A stretch of DNA of 64,000 nt, taken from positions 173,011 through 237,010 of the forward strand of contig NZ_BLVO01000016.1 in assembly GCF_013340285.1 (NCBI RefSeq), written 5' to 3'. Positions 46,264-55,060 of this stretch are shown here, piece by piece (position 1 is the stretch's first letter; the number at the start of each line of letters is the position of its first letter). This stretch comes from Desulfovibrio subterraneus. GTDB taxonomy: Bacteria > Desulfobacterota > Desulfovibrionia > Desulfovibrionales > Desulfovibrionaceae. Under the pieces are notes generated by a model. It did not search any database and was not told the DNA's origin. It saw nothing but the letters and a program-made list of their open reading frames with translations. Made by a program: the position numbers and the translations under genes.

Positions 46264-47139
46264 GTGAATCGAATTTTTCACGCGGGTCTCGTGGCGGTGG
46301 CGGTGTGTCTCGTTCTGCTGCGGGTGAATGCGTATGCCTTTGATTCCGGCACGCTGCGTGATGCAGTCATGATGGAAGAAAAGCGCCTTGGTGCGCGGAT
46401 AGGCGTTGCTGTACTTGATACAAGCGACGGTTCCGGCTTCGAGTACAAAGGCAGCGAGCGTTTCCCCATCAACAGCACCCACAAGGCATTTCTTTGCGGG
46501 GCCTTGTTGCAGCAGGTGGATAGCCGTATTCTGTCCCTTGCCGATACCGCCGTGATTCATGAAGGCGACCTCGTGACCTATTCGCCGGTTACAGAAAAAT
46601 ATCTGGCCCCCAGGGCGATTGCCTACAGCGAGCTGTGTAAGGCGGCAGTGAGTTACAGCGACAATACCGCTGCCAATGTGGTTGTTGACAGAATAGGCGG
46701 GGTGGCGGCTTTTAATCGCTTCATGCAGTCGCTTGGCGATAGTGTGACCCGTATGGACCGGAAGGAACCGGAGATTAATGAGGGTATTCCCGGAGATCTG
46801 CGGGATACCACCACGCCTTCGGCAGCGGCTGCAAGTTTGCACGCCATGCTCTTCGGAAAGGTTCTGTCGGAGGATTCTGCAGAGCTTCTTGCGGAGTGGA
46901 TGAAGGGAGACGCCGTTGCAAATGCGCTGTTGCGCAAGTCGCTGCCAACCGGTTGGAGCATTGCCGACAAGACCGGCGCGGGAGGCAACGGTTCCCGTTC
47001 CATCATCGCGGTGGTATATCCCCCCGCGAAATCCCCTTGGATTGTATCCATCTATATTGCCGAAACAAAGGCAACCATGGCCGAACGCAATGAATCCATC
47101 GCACGGCTGGGGCAGGTGCTGTTTCCTGTGATGCAGTAG
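46264..47139 (+). CDS. Class A beta-lactamase
   Basis: 291 residues, exported (MNRIFHAGLVAVAVCLVLLR, then NAYA-F). All class A marks are present: active Ser in NSTHKAFLCG (SxxK), SYSDNTAANVV (SDN), RKEPEINEG (the Glu166/Asn170 loop) and ADKTGAGGNGSR (KTG). GTG 46264 is chosen because GGAGG lies six bases upstream and a signal peptide begins there. A longer open frame from 46201 lacks such support. Which penicillins or cephalosporins it hydrolyses cannot be told from sequence. No regulator of the AmpR/BlaR type is adjacent. Confidence 0.94.
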   Translation: MNRIFHAGLVAVAVCLVLLRVNAYAFDSGTLRDAVMMEEKRLGARIGVAVLDTSDGSGFEYKGSERFPINSTHKAFLCGALLQQVDSRILSLADTAVIHEGDLVTYSPVTEKYLAPRAIAYSELCKAAVSYSDNTAANVVVDRIGGVAAFNRFMQSLGDSVTRMDRKEPEINEGIPGDLRDTTTPSAAAASLHAMLFGKVLSEDSAELLAEWMKGDAVANALLRKSLPTGWSIADKTGAGGNGSRSIIAVVYPPAKSPWIVSIYIAETKATMAERNESIARLGQVLFPVMQ

Positions 47140-47237
47140 CCGGATGTGCTGTGCCTGCGGGGGAAGTGCGAGGCAGGAATTGTCTTGCGTTCCTTTTGTA
47201 ATGCAGCATAGTCTGGGGTAAGGTTACGTAAAGCACA

Positions 47238-47270
47238 AAGGCCGGACAGAGATTCTGTCCGGCCTTGTAT
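47238..47270. terminator. Terminator between the beta-lactamase and the unknown gene
   Basis: AAGGCCGGACAGA / TCTGTCCGGCCTT stem, loop GAT-like, T-rich on both sides. Converging genes. Confidence 0.85.
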
Positions 47271-47291
47271 TGTATTCGAAATGGCGTGAAA

Positions 47292-48089
47292 CTATACGGT
47301 GATGTTGAGCAGGGTACCCACCTGCGGCTCTACGGCCGAGGCACCCAGTCCCACGTTCTGGGCGAGGATGGCGGTAAACGGGGTGTTGCCCTGTTCCGCA
47401 AGAAGCTTGTCGGCTTCTTCCAGCGCCAGCTTGAGGGACTGCTCGGGGTTGTTGGTGTCTTCCATGGCTTTTTCAAGGATGGAAAGAACATTGTCGGCGG
47501 CATCCTGTCCGGCAGTTTCCGTCACCTTGCCAAGGGCGGTGGAGAAAGACTGCGACAAAGAGGTCATGCCCGGTGTTGCGGCGAAGAAGCGTTCTTCAAG
47601 GCCGTTGTCGAAGAAGTCGTTCATCTCGGCATTCAGGTCGTCGTTGAGGAAGTTCATGAGATTGTCGCCCTCGGCCATGCCGAAATTGCGGTCAATGAAC
47701 TTCACGCTGTCGAGCAGTCCTGCGCCGAGTGATTCTTCCGTCACCTCACCGTTGCCTATCCTATTATATACCATGCCCATGACGGCGGTGGCGGCGTGTT
47801 TGCCATACCGTTCCTGCACGAACTCCACGGTGCGTTGCAGGGAGCCTGCAAGATCGCCGGTGTCGTCGCCGAACTGCTGCTGAAGCTGCTCAATGGCTGC
47901 GGGGTCCTGCAGGTCTTCCGGCTTGGGTGGCGTGATGCGGGAAACAACATCGGCCGCAAACGTGGCCGACGTGTCTTTGCCTCCCTGAATGGAGGCAGAA
48001 AGGTGCCCGTTGCCCATGATGCGACCAAGCCCCCCTTCGTGTTCGAAGAGGTTGCCGAATCCGTATCCGTTTGACTGGATGCTGTTCAT
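47292..48089 (-). CDS. Protein of unknown function, possibly flagellum-associated
   Basis: 265 residues from ATG 48089 (AGGAG nine bases upstream). No signal peptide or membrane segment. Acidic, Asn/Gln/Asp-rich and probably helical; segments such as YNRIGNGEVTEESLGAGLLD and NLMNFLNDDLNAEMNDFFDN hint at a bacterial domain of about 100 residues seen in the same order in some Desulfovibrio proteins, but I cannot name it. A sigma28-like promoter is upstream. Convergent with the beta-lactamase gene. Confidence 0.72.
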   Translation of the reverse strand: MNSIQSNGYGFGNLFEHEGGLGRIMGNGHLSASIQGGKDTSATFAADVVSRITPPKPEDLQDPAAIEQLQQQFGDDTGDLAGSLQRTVEFVQERYGKHAATAVMGMVYNRIGNGEVTEESLGAGLLDSVKFIDRNFGMAEGDNLMNFLNDDLNAEMNDFFDNGLEERFFAATPGMTSLSQSFSTALGKVTETAGQDAADNVLSILEKAMEDTNNPEQSLKLALEEADKLLAEQGNTPFTAILAQNVGLGASAVEPQVGTLLNITV

Positions 48090-48228
48090 GGTTCGTAGCT
48101 CCTGCGCGGCCTTCGCCTCTGCCTGATCTGCGGGGCAGCCGGACTCGGGCGCGTGTATCGTTGCCTTTCCCCTGCGCAACTCGCGGCGAAGATGCGCGCG
48201 GCGCGGGGTGTGTATGTTCCACTAAAGC

Positions 48229-48255
48229 ATATCGTCACGGGTGCAAAACTCTTTA
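48229..48255 (-). promoter_or_regulatory. Sigma28-like promoter (weak match)
   Basis: Minus strand TAAA, exactly 15 bases, GACGATAT. Consensus is TAAA-N15-GCCGATAA, so 6 of 8 positions of the -10 element fit. It lies 140 bases before the ATG of the unknown gene. Confidence 0.35.
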
Positions 48256-48477
48256 GAGTCTGATACTCTTCCACCCATGGAATATAACAGGCGATGCGGA
48301 TTTACAAAATTGTCATATATTGGACGTCGCGCCATCAGGGGTTTGTTGTCTATTTCACAAAATTGTTATCAACTAAAGCTTGATTGACGTTCATTTTTTA
48401 ACTATTTTGTAAAAACTAGCCTCAAAAAAGAGTGGCCTCAAGCGTTTCTGCCTGATAAGGTCCTGTTTTATATGCAC

Positions 48478-48492
48478 TGGCACTGTACGTGC
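48478..48492 (+). promoter_or_regulatory. Sigma54-type promoter of glnN
   Basis: TGGCAC-TGTAC-GTGC with the invariant GG and GC at the right 10-base spacing, 91 bases ahead of ATG 48583. Confidence 0.6.
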
Positions 48493-48582
48493 TATGCGGG
48501 ATAAAGCCCGCTTGGGCTGGTCATACAAAGAAAATCCCCGTGGTCGGGAGTTGCATCAAACTTCTTGTAAGGAGCTGTAGAC

Positions 48583-50766
48583 ATGAGCGGATCCCAGGCT
48601 CGGCTGAACGCCACCACTGCCGTCAACAACTTCAGGGCTACCAACAAGCCCTTGAACTTCATGGATGAGAAGCCTACCGATCTCTTCGGTTGTAACGTCT
48701 TCAATGACAAGGTCATGAAGGAACGTCTGCCCAAGAACGTGTACAAGTCTCTGAAGCGTACCATCGACATGGGCGACAAGATGGACCCCTCCATTGCCGA
48801 TACCGTTGCCAGCGCCATGAAGGACTGGGCGGTTTCCAAGGGTGCCACTCACTACACCCACGTATTTTACCCCCTGACCGGCCTGACCGCAGAGAAGCAT
48901 GACGGCTTCCTCGTTCCCGACGGCAAGGGCGGCGCTCTTGCGGAGTTTTCCGGCAAGCTGCTGATTCAGGGCGAGCCTGACGCATCCAGCTTCCCCAGCG
49001 GCGGCCTGCGCACCACCTTTGAAGCCCGCGGCTACACCTGCTGGGATGTGACCAACCCCGCCTACATTCTTGAAAACCCCAACGGCACCACCCTGTGCAT
49101 TCCCACCGCGTTCGTTTCCTGGACCGGCGAAGCACTGGACAAGAAGACCCCTCTGCTGCGTTCGCAGCAGGCCCTGAACAAGCAGGCCCAGCGCGTGCTC
49201 AAGTTCTTCGGCAAGGCTTCTGATGAGCGCGTTGTTTCCTTCTGCGGACCCGAGCAGGAATACTTCCTCGTCGACCGCAACTTCGTTCTGAACCGTCCCG
49301 ACCTGCAGATCTGCGGCCGCACCCTGTTCGGTGCCCCTTCTGCCAAGGGGCAGGAGATGGAAGACCACTACTTCGGCGCCATTCCGCCCCGCGTTCTTTC
49401 CTTCATGATGGAAGTTGAGCGCGAACTCTACAAGCTTGGCGTGCCTGTGAAGACCCGCCATAACGAAGTGGCTCCCGGTCAGTTCGAAATCGCCCCCATT
49501 TTTGAAACGTCCAACCTTGCCACCGACCACAACCAGATGGTGATGACCACCCTCAAGGAAGTGGCTCTGCGTTACGGCATGGTTTGTCTGCTGCACGAAA
49601 AGCCCTTTGCCGGCATCAACGGCTCCGGCAAGCACGTGAACTACTCCGTGGGTAACGCCACCCTCGGCAGCCTGTTCGATCCCGGCGACACCCCGCACGA
49701 GAACATGCAGTTCCTCGTGTTCTGCGCTGCCGCCATCCGTGCTGTGCACAAGTACGGCGCACTGCTGCGTGCAACCGTTGCTTCCGCAAGCAACGACCAC
49801 CGTCTGGGTGCCAACGAAGCTCCGCCCGCCATCATGTCCGTGTACCTTGGCGAACAGCTGACGGACATCTTTGAACAGCTCAAGAAAGGCGGTGCCAAGT
49901 CCTCCAAGACCAAGGGCGACCTGCGCGTGGGTGTAGACACCCTGCCGCCTCTGCCCATGGACGCCGGCGACCGTAACCGTACCAGCCCCTTTGCCTTCAC
50001 CGGCAACCGCTTCGAATTCCGCGCCGTGGGCTCCAACATGTCCATTGCCGGTCCTCAGGTAGCGCTGAACTCCATGCTCTCCGAGTCGCTGGACTACATC
50101 GCAACGTCTCTTGAGAATTGCGTAAAGCCCGACCTCTCCAACCTGAACGAGTGTGTGAGCAAGCTGCTGCAGGATATCGTGAAGAAGCACGAAGCTGTTG
50201 TCTTCAACGGCGACGGCTACTCCGAAGCATGGCACAAGGAAGCAGTGGAAAAGCACGGCCTCGAAAACCTGCGCACCACCCCTGAAGCCCTGCCCGTGCT
50301 GGCCCGCAAGGAAGTGAAGGACCTGTTCGTCAAGTACGAAGTGTTCACCGAGCGCGAGCTGGACAGCCGCCAGAACATCTACCTTGAGCAGTATGTAAAG
50401 ACCGTCATGACCGAAGCGCAGCTGGTTATCCGCATGGCCCGCACCATGATCTTCCCCGGTGCTGTGCGCTACCAGAATGAACTGGCCGAAACCTGCGCCA
50501 ACCTGCGCGCCATCGGCAAGGACTGCGTCATGACTTCTCTGGACGACCTTACCGCCAAGCTGCGCGGTCTGCAGAAGGCTGCCAACGATCTGGAAGAACT
50601 GCTCGGACAGCACTTTGACGACCTGCAGGCCGAAGCCACCTTCCTGTGCGAAAAGGTTCTGCCCAAGATGCTGGAAGTACGTTCCTTCGCAGACGCTCTT
50701 GAAGTTGTGGTTGCAGACGACCTGTGGAATCTGCCCACCTATCAGGAAATGCTCTTCATCAAGTAG
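48583..50766 (+). CDS. glnN: Glutamine synthetase type III
   Basis: Forms glutamine from glutamate, ammonia and ATP. 727 residues, the typical GSIII length. Features: N-terminal [10 protein letters not shown] region with [39 protein letters not shown] (metal Glu), the [17 protein letters not shown] substrate loop, and [13 protein letters not shown] (ATP/metal). AAGGAG precedes ATG 48583. A sigma54-type promoter upstream suggests nitrogen control. Strong terminator follows. No GSI is seen in the window. Confidence 0.96.
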   Translation: MSGSQARLNATTAVNNFRATNKPLNFMDEKPTDLFGCNVFNDKVMKERLPKNVYKSLKRTIDMGDKMDPSIADTVASAMKDWAVSKGATHYTHVFYPLTGLTAEKHDGFLVPDGKGGALAEFSGKLLIQGEPDASSFPSGGLRTTFEARGYTCWDVTNPAYILENPNGTTLCIPTAFVSWTGEALDKKTPLLRSQQALNKQAQRVLKFFGKASDERVVSFCGPEQEYFLVDRNFVLNRPDLQICGRTLFGAPSAKGQEMEDHYFGAIPPRVLSFMMEVERELYKLGVPVKTRHNEVAPGQFEIAPIFETSNLATDHNQMVMTTLKEVALRYGMVCLLHEKPFAGINGSGKHVNYSVGNATLGSLFDPGDTPHENMQFLVFCAAAIRAVHKYGALLRATVASASNDHRLGANEAPPAIMSVYLGEQLTDIFEQLKKGGAKSSKTKGDLRVGVDTLPPLPMDAGDRNRTSPFAFTGNRFEFRAVGSNMSIAGPQVALNSMLSESLDYIATSLENCVKPDLSNLNECVSKLLQDIVKKHEAVVFNGDGYSEAWHKEAVEKHGLENLRTTPEALPVLARKEVKDLFVKYEVFTERELDSRQNIYLEQYVKTVMTEAQLVIRMARTMIFPGAVRYQNELAETCANLRAIGKDCVMTSLDDLTAKLRGLQKAANDLEELLGQHFDDLQAEATFLCEKVLPKMLEVRSFADALEVVVADDLWNLPTYQEMLFIK

Positions 50767-50811
50767 GGCAACGCAGCTTCATCCCTGCCGCTTCCCTCGT
50801 GATAGAATGAT

Positions 50812-50840
50812 AAGGCCCGCCGTAAGGCGGGCCTTTTTTT
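50812..50840 (+). terminator. Terminator of glnN
   Basis: AAGGCCCGCC / GGCGGGCCTT stem followed by seven T. Confidence 0.93.
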
Positions 50841-50987
50841 GTTGGTCGGAGATTGGGTCAGAGTCGGAGTGGTGAGGAGCGTTTCGATCTGGAGCTGTCT
50901 GAAATGAGAGCGTGGGCTGGGGAGGGCAGGCTGAGTGAGGTACAGGCGCGTTTGCGCTGTGCAACACGCGCTGAAGCTGCAAATGGA

Positions 50988-51018
50988 AAAGGCCGACCGG
51001 ATTATCCGGTCGGCCTTT
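50988..51018 (-). terminator. Terminator of the TPR/unknown/YkgJ operon
   Basis: AAGGCCGACCGGAT / ATCCGGTCGGCCTT stem; the minus strand continues TTCCATTT. About 25 bases past the TPR stop. Confidence 0.85.
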
Positions 51019-51042
51019 GTAATCGTACTGTATCAGATGCGC

Positions 51043-51669
51043 TTACTTGCGGTGGGGAGCCAGCTCTTCGAGGAAGCGGGGGTCCACTTCAAAGCCCAGT
51101 TCAACGGCCTTGTCCACATTTTCGATGGCAGCATCGAAATCGCCGCGTTCCAGCGCAACCAGAGCGAGGTTGTTGTATGCCGGAGCAAATCCGGGATACA
51201 TGGCAATGGCCTTCATGCTCACCTTCTCGCTCTCGTCAAGCTCGCCCATCATGTACAGGGCGCTGGCCATGGTGGCCTGAGCCTGAACAAAGTTCTCGTC
51301 CCATTTAAGGGCCTTCTTGGCGCATTTGAGCGCTTCTTCGGCTTCGCCGCGCTGCAGGTGCACAAAGGCCATGTTTGCCCACGGCACAGGGAATTTTGCG
51401 CGACACTGTGCAGCTTCCTGATTGTAGCGCAGGCAGCCGTCAAGGTCGCCACGCTGCAGGCAGATGCCGCCGAGCTGAATCAGGGCTTCCGCAAAGCGGG
51501 GAGAGTTACGCAGGGTTTCGAGGAAAGAAGCTTCGGCACCTGCCCAGTCGCGCTTGGAAAGCAGCGCCACGCCGAGATTGTAGTGGTGGTTGGCGCATTC
51601 TGCATTCTGTTCGATGGAGGCGCGCAGGTCGGCAATATACTCGTCGATGTTGTCGTAGCTAGCTTTCAT
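51043..51669 (-). CDS. Tetratricopeptide-repeat protein, last gene of a three-gene operon
   Basis: 208 residues made largely of five TPR units: YNLGVALLSKRDWAGAEASF, LIQLGGICLQRGDLDGCLRY, WANMAFVHLQRGEAEEALKC, ASALYMMGELDESEKVSMKA and YNNLALVALERGDFDAAIEN. Soluble. ATG 51669 overlaps the previous gene's end by 11 bases, so translation is coupled. GAGGGG lies about ten bases upstream. Scaffold or chaperone role inferred from fold only. Confidence 0.88.
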   Translation of the reverse strand: MKASYDNIDEYIADLRASIEQNAECANHHYNLGVALLSKRDWAGAEASFLETLRNSPRFAEALIQLGGICLQRGDLDGCLRYNQEAAQCRAKFPVPWANMAFVHLQRGEAEEALKCAKKALKWDENFVQAQATMASALYMMGELDESEKVSMKAIAMYPGFAPAYNNLALVALERGDFDAAIENVDKAVELGFEVDPRFLEELAPHRK

Positions 51670-52048
51670 AGTCGGTGTACCCCTCGTCTATCAGAAGATT
51701 GTAGTACCAGACGCAGAAGTCGAAGACGCCTCGAACCTTCTCGTCTCTGTTGATTATGCCCACGGCTGTTTCCAGAGCGCCGCGTCCATAGTCATTGCTG
51801 TATTGGCCTTTGTGGTTCTGCAGGAACTCGCGCACCAGCTGCTGCGTTGTGCGCTTGGAGATGTCCATGCGCAGTTCCATGGGATCGTTGGGTTTCTGGA
51901 AAGGATCCCATTTATCGTATCCGATGCGGTCGACATACTTGCGACGGCGCGGATTCATCTGCTCATAGATTATACGCTTCTGTTCCTCTTCCTCGGGTGT
52001 GAGGAGTCGATCGGAACCGTCGCGGTACATGGTGGCGGAAATACTCAT
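51659..52048 (-). CDS. Conserved-looking protein of unknown function, middle gene of the operon
   Basis: 129 residues. Highly charged N-terminus (LLTPEEEEQKRIIYEQMNPR) followed by DRIGYDKWDPFQKPNDPMEL and a C-terminal helix GVFDFCVWYYNLLIDEGYTD. No signal peptide or membrane segment. I do not recognise a family. Its ATG overlaps the stop of the YkgJ gene (ATGA) and its end overlaps the TPR start, so all three proteins are made together and may form a complex. Confidence 0.8.
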   Translation of the reverse strand: MSISATMYRDGSDRLLTPEEEEQKRIIYEQMNPRRRKYVDRIGYDKWDPFQKPNDPMELRMDISKRTTQQLVREFLQNHKGQYSNDYGRGALETAVGIINRDEKVRGVFDFCVWYYNLLIDEGYTDYES

Positions 52049-52719
52049 TTCTCTGCGTCCTTCTTGGGCGTGCGGACACCCAGATACTGTTCATCGTATA
52101 CGGTGAGCAGCGCCATGGAAACGGGTACGAACACGCCGGAAAGTTCGCTGAATTTGGACTGGACCCTGTCTGCAATTTCCTGACTCAGGGCGATCAGACG
52201 GTCCTGTATCTTGTCCATATGCACGGTGGGGTAGGGCTTGCCCTTTTCAAAGGCAGCCTTGCCGCAAGTGTGCGCCTTGCCGCCGATGGCGGTGGGAATG
52301 CCGTAAAGACGGCAGGTGATGGGGCGGTGCTGGTACAGCTCGCAGGATTCGCCTGTACCCAGCAGGGGGCAGCGCAGGCGTTCGCGGGCCATGTTTTCGA
52401 GAATGGTCTGTGTGTCGACTCCGGCCTGCGAGTCGCGGTAGGCCTGCCGCTTGAGCTTGTACGACTTGCGGTCTGCTTCGTTGGCTCGGATGATGATGTT
52501 TGAGCGGCCCTCGCCGTCGCCGAAATTCTCTATGAAGCTTTTGTTCAGGTACATGGCTTCAACGAGACTGAGGTCAAAGAGGGCATGGCAGCAGTCGCTG
52601 CAGCCTTTTTCACAGGTCACACATTTGGGATGCTGTTCGGCAACTTTGGCGAACACGGTATCCACTTCGGCAACCAGTGCTTCATATCTGTCGAAAATAT
52701 CAGAAAAATCCGGTAACAT
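52045..52719 (-). CDS. YkgJ-family cysteine-cluster protein
   Basis: 224 residues. Cys pattern CVTCEKGCSDCCHALFDLS near residue 33, then CPLLGTGESCELYQHRPITC with CRLYGIP, the usual layout of the putative zinc/iron-chelating YkgJ domain. GGAG seven bases before ATG 52719. First gene of the operon with the 129-residue unknown and the TPR protein. Different in sequence from the YkgJ-type protein at 14299. YkgJ role is not established. Confidence 0.9.
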   Translation of the reverse strand: MLPDFSDIFDRYEALVAEVDTVFAKVAEQHPKCVTCEKGCSDCCHALFDLSLVEAMYLNKSFIENFGDGEGRSNIIIRANEADRKSYKLKRQAYRDSQAGVDTQTILENMARERLRCPLLGTGESCELYQHRPITCRLYGIPTAIGGKAHTCGKAAFEKGKPYPTVHMDKIQDRLIALSQEIADRVQSKFSELSGVFVPVSMALLTVYDEQYLGVRTPKKDAEK

Positions 52720-53076
52720 TCACACGCTCCTTACCCGTAGCCCCGCAGGCGAGTACTATCGGCAACTGATCATGAACAGGAAAAGCGGCCCCATACGCGG
52801 GTGATACGGACGCCGAACACCGCCACATGAATAGGGACGATTTTTGCCGCTGGCAAGGGCAATGGTTTAAAAGCGCGCTTTTCCCGCGGTGGCGGCACAG
52901 GCAGAATCCCGGAAGCGGGAAAAGGACCGGACGGTCGGAGAGAGACGGGATGCAGCCTTTCTCGCGGGTAAGGCCCTGTTTACTGCAGGCCGCCAGATAC
53001 TGAAAACGGACGGTGGAAAAGCAATTTCCACCGCCCGGCTCAGATCAAGTGCGTAATAGGTAATTACGACTGATAC
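52720..53076. other. Intergenic region YkgJ operon/ferredoxin
   Basis: 357 bases. Both neighbours are leftward, so the region holds the promoter of the YkgJ operon and the ferredoxin terminator at 53011-53033. No other gene or repeat was found. Confidence 0.55.
53011..53033 (-). terminator. Terminator of the ferredoxin gene
   Basis: CGGTGGAAA / TTTCCACCG stem, with TCCGTTTTC after it on the minus strand. Confidence 0.75.
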
Positions 53077-53265
53077 TTAAACTTCTTCAATGGTGATGGC
53101 GTCGGACTCGCACACTTCGATGCAAGATTCGCAGCCCAGACATTCTTCTTCGTTCACCGGAACAGCCTTGCCGTCCTGCAGTTCGTAAACTTCAACGGGA
53201 CATACGTCTACGCATTCGCCGTCGCCGGTGCACTTGTCGTGATCAACAGTTACGTTCCAACCCAT
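53077..53265 (-). CDS. Two-cluster ferredoxin with Asp in the first motif (FdIII-like)
   Basis: 62 residues, acidic, soluble electron carrier. The second cluster site is a full CLGCESCIEVC. The first is CTGDGECVDVCP, where Asp takes the place of the second Cys. In D. africanus ferredoxin III the same Asp gives a 3Fe cluster that converts to 4Fe, so this protein is probably of the 7Fe/8Fe type. GGAGG lies six bases before ATG 53265. It stands alone with its own terminator and may serve the 2-oxoacid oxidoreductase. Confidence 0.95.
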   Translation of the reverse strand: MGWNVTVDHDKCTGDGECVDVCPVEVYELQDGKAVPVNEEECLGCESCIEVCESDAITIEEV

Positions 53266-53476
53266 GGTATTCCTCCAGGTTTATTTTGATTCCTTACGGG
53301 AATCTTCTAAATTCAGGTCCCGTGCTCCGAGAGCTTCGGAAATCGGGGACATTGGACTCATCGATTTTGCAGATAGCTGTCAGCTTAGCGGGTGTCAAGG
53401 CTTGAAGCGTATTATCAGAAGACATTTGAAAGCCGTGCCGGAAAAAATACGCTGAGCATTCATTAACACACATATA

Positions 53477-54856
53477 TTATTGCATTTTCATGCGGACGTA
53501 ATAACCGCGTCCTTCGCGGGCAACAAGCATGAGAACAGTGGCATCCAGCCGGTGCTTGGTGAAGGCATACAGGTAGTTTCCGTATGTCTGCATGGCTATG
53601 CCGCCTATTTTGACTATGATGTCACCTTGTTGCAGGCCCAGCTGGGCTGCCGGACTGCCTGCGCGGATAGACTGGACAGTGAGCCCGTTCTTCGCTGCGA
53701 CGGCCACAAAGCCCCATCGCTGCTCGGCAAGCTTGCGGGCAAGGTCGGGCGCAAGGGCCACGGTGCGCAGGTTGAGCGTCATGTCCCTGCCGTCGCGCTG
53801 CATGCCCAGCCGCACCAGTTCGTTTTGGGTGTGGTTGCGCAGCAGCTGCAGGTAGTGGTCGTTATCCTCAACAGTTATGCCGTTCAGGCTGAGCAGAACA
53901 TCGCCCGGGCGAATGCCCGCGCGTGCCGCAGGCGTATCGTCATACACTTCCGTCACCAGCATGCCGCGGGTGGATTTCATGCGCAGCCACGAGGCCATGC
54001 GCTGATCGATATTCTGGCCTGCAACGCCGAGCCAGACGGGGGAAACGCTGCCCGTATCAAGCAGTTCGGCCACGGCGCGCTTTGCCTTGTCGATGGGAAT
54101 GGCAAAGCCTATGCCCTCTGCCTTGGCGAAGATGGCCGTGTTCACGCCGATGAGCTGGCCTTCAATATTGAGCAGGGGGCCGCCGCTGTTGCCGGGATTG
54201 ATGGCCGCATCGGTCTGGATGAAGTCTGTGAAGACGCCCTGTTCTGTCTTGATGGAACGGTTGAGGGCCGAGACAACCCCCGTGGTTACCGTATGCCCGA
54301 ATCCGAAAGGGTTGCCGATGGCAATGACGGTTTCTCCGGGCATGATATCTGCCGAGCTGGCCATGGGGGCTTCCGGCAGGTCGGTGGCATTTTTGAGACG
54401 GAGCACGGCAAGGTCGAAGTCCGGGTCGGAGCCGACCATATCTGCATCAAACGAGCGGCCGTCCTGCAGCAGAACCTGAATGGCGGTGGCACCCTCTATG
54501 ACATGGGCGTTGGTCAACACCAGTTGCTGCTTGCCGTCAATAATGACGCCGGAGCCGAGGCTCTGCTGCATCTGCTGGGTGGGAATGCCGCTTCTGCCCA
54601 GAAATTCGCGGAAGAATTCATCCTGAAATATGTCCCCGAAGGGCGATGCGCGTCGTTCCACCATGCGCTGGGTGGTGATGTTGACAACGGCGGGGGCCAC
54701 CTTCTGCACTGCCCGGACAACCGGCGTGATGCGCTGGCTTTGGCTGGCTTCCAGCGCTTCATAGGCAGTGGCGTTCATGGCGTGTGCGGGAAGCACGCAG
54801 AAGGCGAGCAAGGCGGTCATGATGGTGAAAAGCGTGTATGCAGTCGGACGGCTCAT
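53477..54856 (-). CDS. Periplasmic serine protease, Do/DegQ (HtrA) family
   Basis: 459 residues. Signal peptide YTLFTIMTALLAFCVLPAHA. Catalytic triad: His in LTNAHVIEGA, Asp in DPDFDLAVLRL, Ser in NPGNSGGPLL. Two PDZ domains follow: LGVAGQNIDQRMASWLRM with ARAGIRPGDVLLSLNG, and a second one with AAQLGLQQGDIIVKIGG. Quality-control protease/chaperone of the envelope. ATG 54856 has AAAGGA six bases upstream and starts the signal peptide; the longer frame from 54961 is not supported. Confidence 0.95.
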   Translation of the reverse strand: MSRPTAYTLFTIMTALLAFCVLPAHAMNATAYEALEASQSQRITPVVRAVQKVAPAVVNITTQRMVERRASPFGDIFQDEFFREFLGRSGIPTQQMQQSLGSGVIIDGKQQLVLTNAHVIEGATAIQVLLQDGRSFDADMVGSDPDFDLAVLRLKNATDLPEAPMASSADIMPGETVIAIGNPFGFGHTVTTGVVSALNRSIKTEQGVFTDFIQTDAAINPGNSGGPLLNIEGQLIGVNTAIFAKAEGIGFAIPIDKAKRAVAELLDTGSVSPVWLGVAGQNIDQRMASWLRMKSTRGMLVTEVYDDTPAARAGIRPGDVLLSLNGITVEDNDHYLQLLRNHTQNELVRLGMQRDGRDMTLNLRTVALAPDLARKLAEQRWGFVAVAAKNGLTVQSIRAGSPAAQLGLQQGDIIVKIGGIAMQTYGNYLYAFTKHRLDATVLMLVAREGRGYYVRMKMQ

Positions 54857-55060
54857 GGAATATCCTTTTCTCGTCGGGCCGGTGGCCTCGAGTTGTATTT
54901 CATCTTCGGACGCTAGCACGCATGGGGGTGGGCATTCAAGAAAAGATGCAGTCCCTTTCATTACATTCTACCATACCATGCGGCCGCTTGCCATACAGAG
55001 GCATTGTGCGTAGCGTGTCGGCCACTGGAAATCCAAGAGAATCAACGGAGATCATGAGTC

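Larger units (their letters stand above)
48090..48582. other. Divergent regulatory region, unknown gene / glnN
   Basis: 493 bases without a gene. Holds a sigma28-like promoter for the leftward gene (48229-48255), an A/T-rich middle part around 48290-48420 and a sigma54-type promoter for glnN (48478-48492). Confidence 0.6.

Noticed and set aside
48556..50613. 685-codon open frame antisense to glnN
   Set aside because: Shadow of the highly expressed glnN gene; its translation has no recognisable motif and no ribosome-binding site.
53480..54916. 478-codon open frame antisense to the HtrA-type protease
   Set aside because: The protease has its full catalytic triad on the other strand; the opposite frame is composition-driven.
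54857..55060. Cobalamin riboswitch upstream of cobT
   Set aside because: A GCCACTGG occurs at 55020, but the B12 box and the remaining conserved parts are not found and the space is short.
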